Source: Epithemia pelagica (lineage: Eukaryota > Bacillariophyta > Bacillariophyceae > Surirellales > Surirellaceae). Taken from it: 64,000 nucleotides of DNA. Positions 63,185 through 64,000 of the stretch are shown piece after piece; within the stretch, counting starts at the first letter, position 1, and each line of letters begins with the position of its first letter. The notes under the pieces were generated by a model, which saw only the letters and a program-made list of their open reading frames with translations, ran no database searches and was not told the origin of the DNA. The stretch lies in NCBI GenBank assembly GCA_946965045.2, contig OX337242.1, forward strand, positions 1,302,001 through 1,366,000, read 5' to 3'. The translations under genes were made by a program, and so were the position numbers.

Positions 63185-63640
63185 ATGTCCTCCAAAGCCC
63201 TGAGTCCATGGTGGAGCTTTCACTTGTCGCAACAGCAACAACAACCTCCAGCAATTGCAACATTTTGTATTCTATCGCAACGACATCCCGAGGCCCGGAT
63301 CGAACATGTCGTCGTCATGGAGAACATGACACCTTGGCAACAATTTGCCTGGTGGTCGAAACAATCCATTGTGTTGTTGTTGTCCCATGCCTCGACCAAT
63401 CTCTTGTGTTTCTTTCCGCAGCAGCAGCACAGCAACAACAACAACAAACTGCTGCTACCGGTGGATCATCCCGAATGGCTCCTTCTTCACCCGCCATGGT
63501 CGAAATTTTTCCTCCTCAGTATGACTGGTGGGGATTTTGGAAACTGGCCCAGTCCTGCCATGTCCGCTAGTACGCCTATTTTCCCATTGTCGTGAACCAC
63601 CCAAAGAACAACAACAAGAAGAACCAAAACACGACAAGAG
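63185..63640 (+). pseudogene. GT61-like glycosyltransferase fragment with frame disruptions
   Basis: In one frame, ARIEHVVVMENMTPWQQFAW and SIVLLLSHASTNLLCFFP resemble the nucleotide-sugar-binding end of GT61/DUF563 transferases. The expected continuation, SPAMVEIFPPQYDWWGFWKL, lies in another frame after a CAG/CAA run near 63420-63450. That frame then meets a TAG at 63568-63570 just before YAYFPI. A slipped microsatellite plus a stop suggests a pseudogene; an unrecognised intron is the alternative. The rest up to 64000 has no clear frame. Confidence 0.4.
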
Positions 63641-64000
63641 ACGACCTCGCCTGGCAAGTCTTGGCGGCGGATTATGGACAACATTGTCCCCATTTGGCGG
63701 TATCGGGGCAAACGATTGTTGAAACCCTCCATTCCTCAGGTCCTAGTTTTGTTGGATCGGGCCATTGCCGACGGGCACGCACAAGCACAAGGATCCAATG
63801 CTTCCTTCTACTGTCGTCATCCTCCTCCTACGTTCCTCACATTTTGTACATGGAAACCAGTTGTGAGAAAATTCAGCAGTTGGTCGTGGATTCCAACATC
63901 ACCAACAACAACATCCAGATTGAGAGGTCTCATTGAGTACGCATGGCATTGGATGACGATCCGCACCGCCAATCTTGTTTGGTGGCCACTATCGTCGTCA

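Overview
The window looks like nuclear DNA of a photosynthetic stramenopile, most likely a pennate diatom. Genes are compact and intron-poor, with short GT-AG introns (49-143 nt). The organellar family-A DNA polymerase begins with a signal-peptide/Ala-Pro-Ala-Phe-like leader of the type used for diatom plastid import. A 6-4 photolyase/animal-type cryptochrome, a DUF4336 protein and Crinkler-like NTPase-nucleases also fit. The species is not proven by the sequence alone.

Layout. 1-9 kb: end of a cyclophilin, a thioredoxin-fold protein, a second membrane-anchored cyclophilin, two genes ending in an unfamiliar domain (one also a RING E3 ligase), a DUF4336 gene broken by one stop codon, and a 21-residue-repeat protein with a lipidation-type N-terminus. 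9.7-20 kb: two more genes with the same unfamiliar domain, flanking an organelle DNA polymerase that carries a SAP insert and a separate small SAP protein resembling that insert. 20.4-28 kb: a 1824-residue coiled-coil protein and a 2OG-Fe(II) oxygenase. 28.6-37.3 kb: a hypothetical nuclear-type protein, then a direct 2-kb segmental duplication whose two copies flank a Crinkler-like gene; the downstream copy holds an intact GPR180/TMEM145-like gene and the upstream copy only its 3' end. 37.8-39.1 kb: a beta-propeller protein.

39.3-43.1 kb is a nest of two transposons: a 3.4-kb element with 17-bp inverted ends and a perfect 8-bp target duplication sits inside the terminal repeat of an older MITE. 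43.1-45.4 kb is microsatellite-rich. 45.4-47.7 kb holds a six-exon photolyase/cryptochrome gene, resolved to the base. 48.3-50.9 kb is a second Crinkler-like gene (two exons). 52.6-59.3 kb is a complete-looking Mutator-like element with identical 56-bp inverted ends; it encodes a transposase and, convergently, a putative 2OG-Fe(II) oxygenase headed by a 179-bp tandem array. 59.5-62.4 kb: a globin-fold protein lacking both heme histidines and an SLC10A7-like transporter. The right edge holds a broken GT61-like coding region.

Main points for follow-up: (1) a ~110-150 residue C-terminal domain shared by four genes within 17 kb, with a faint resemblance to AP2; (2) the Mutator element with an oxygenase passenger and splice-donor-bearing tandem array; (3) the SAP module shared by the polymerase and its neighbour; (4) two NTPase-nuclease genes in the repeat-rich half.
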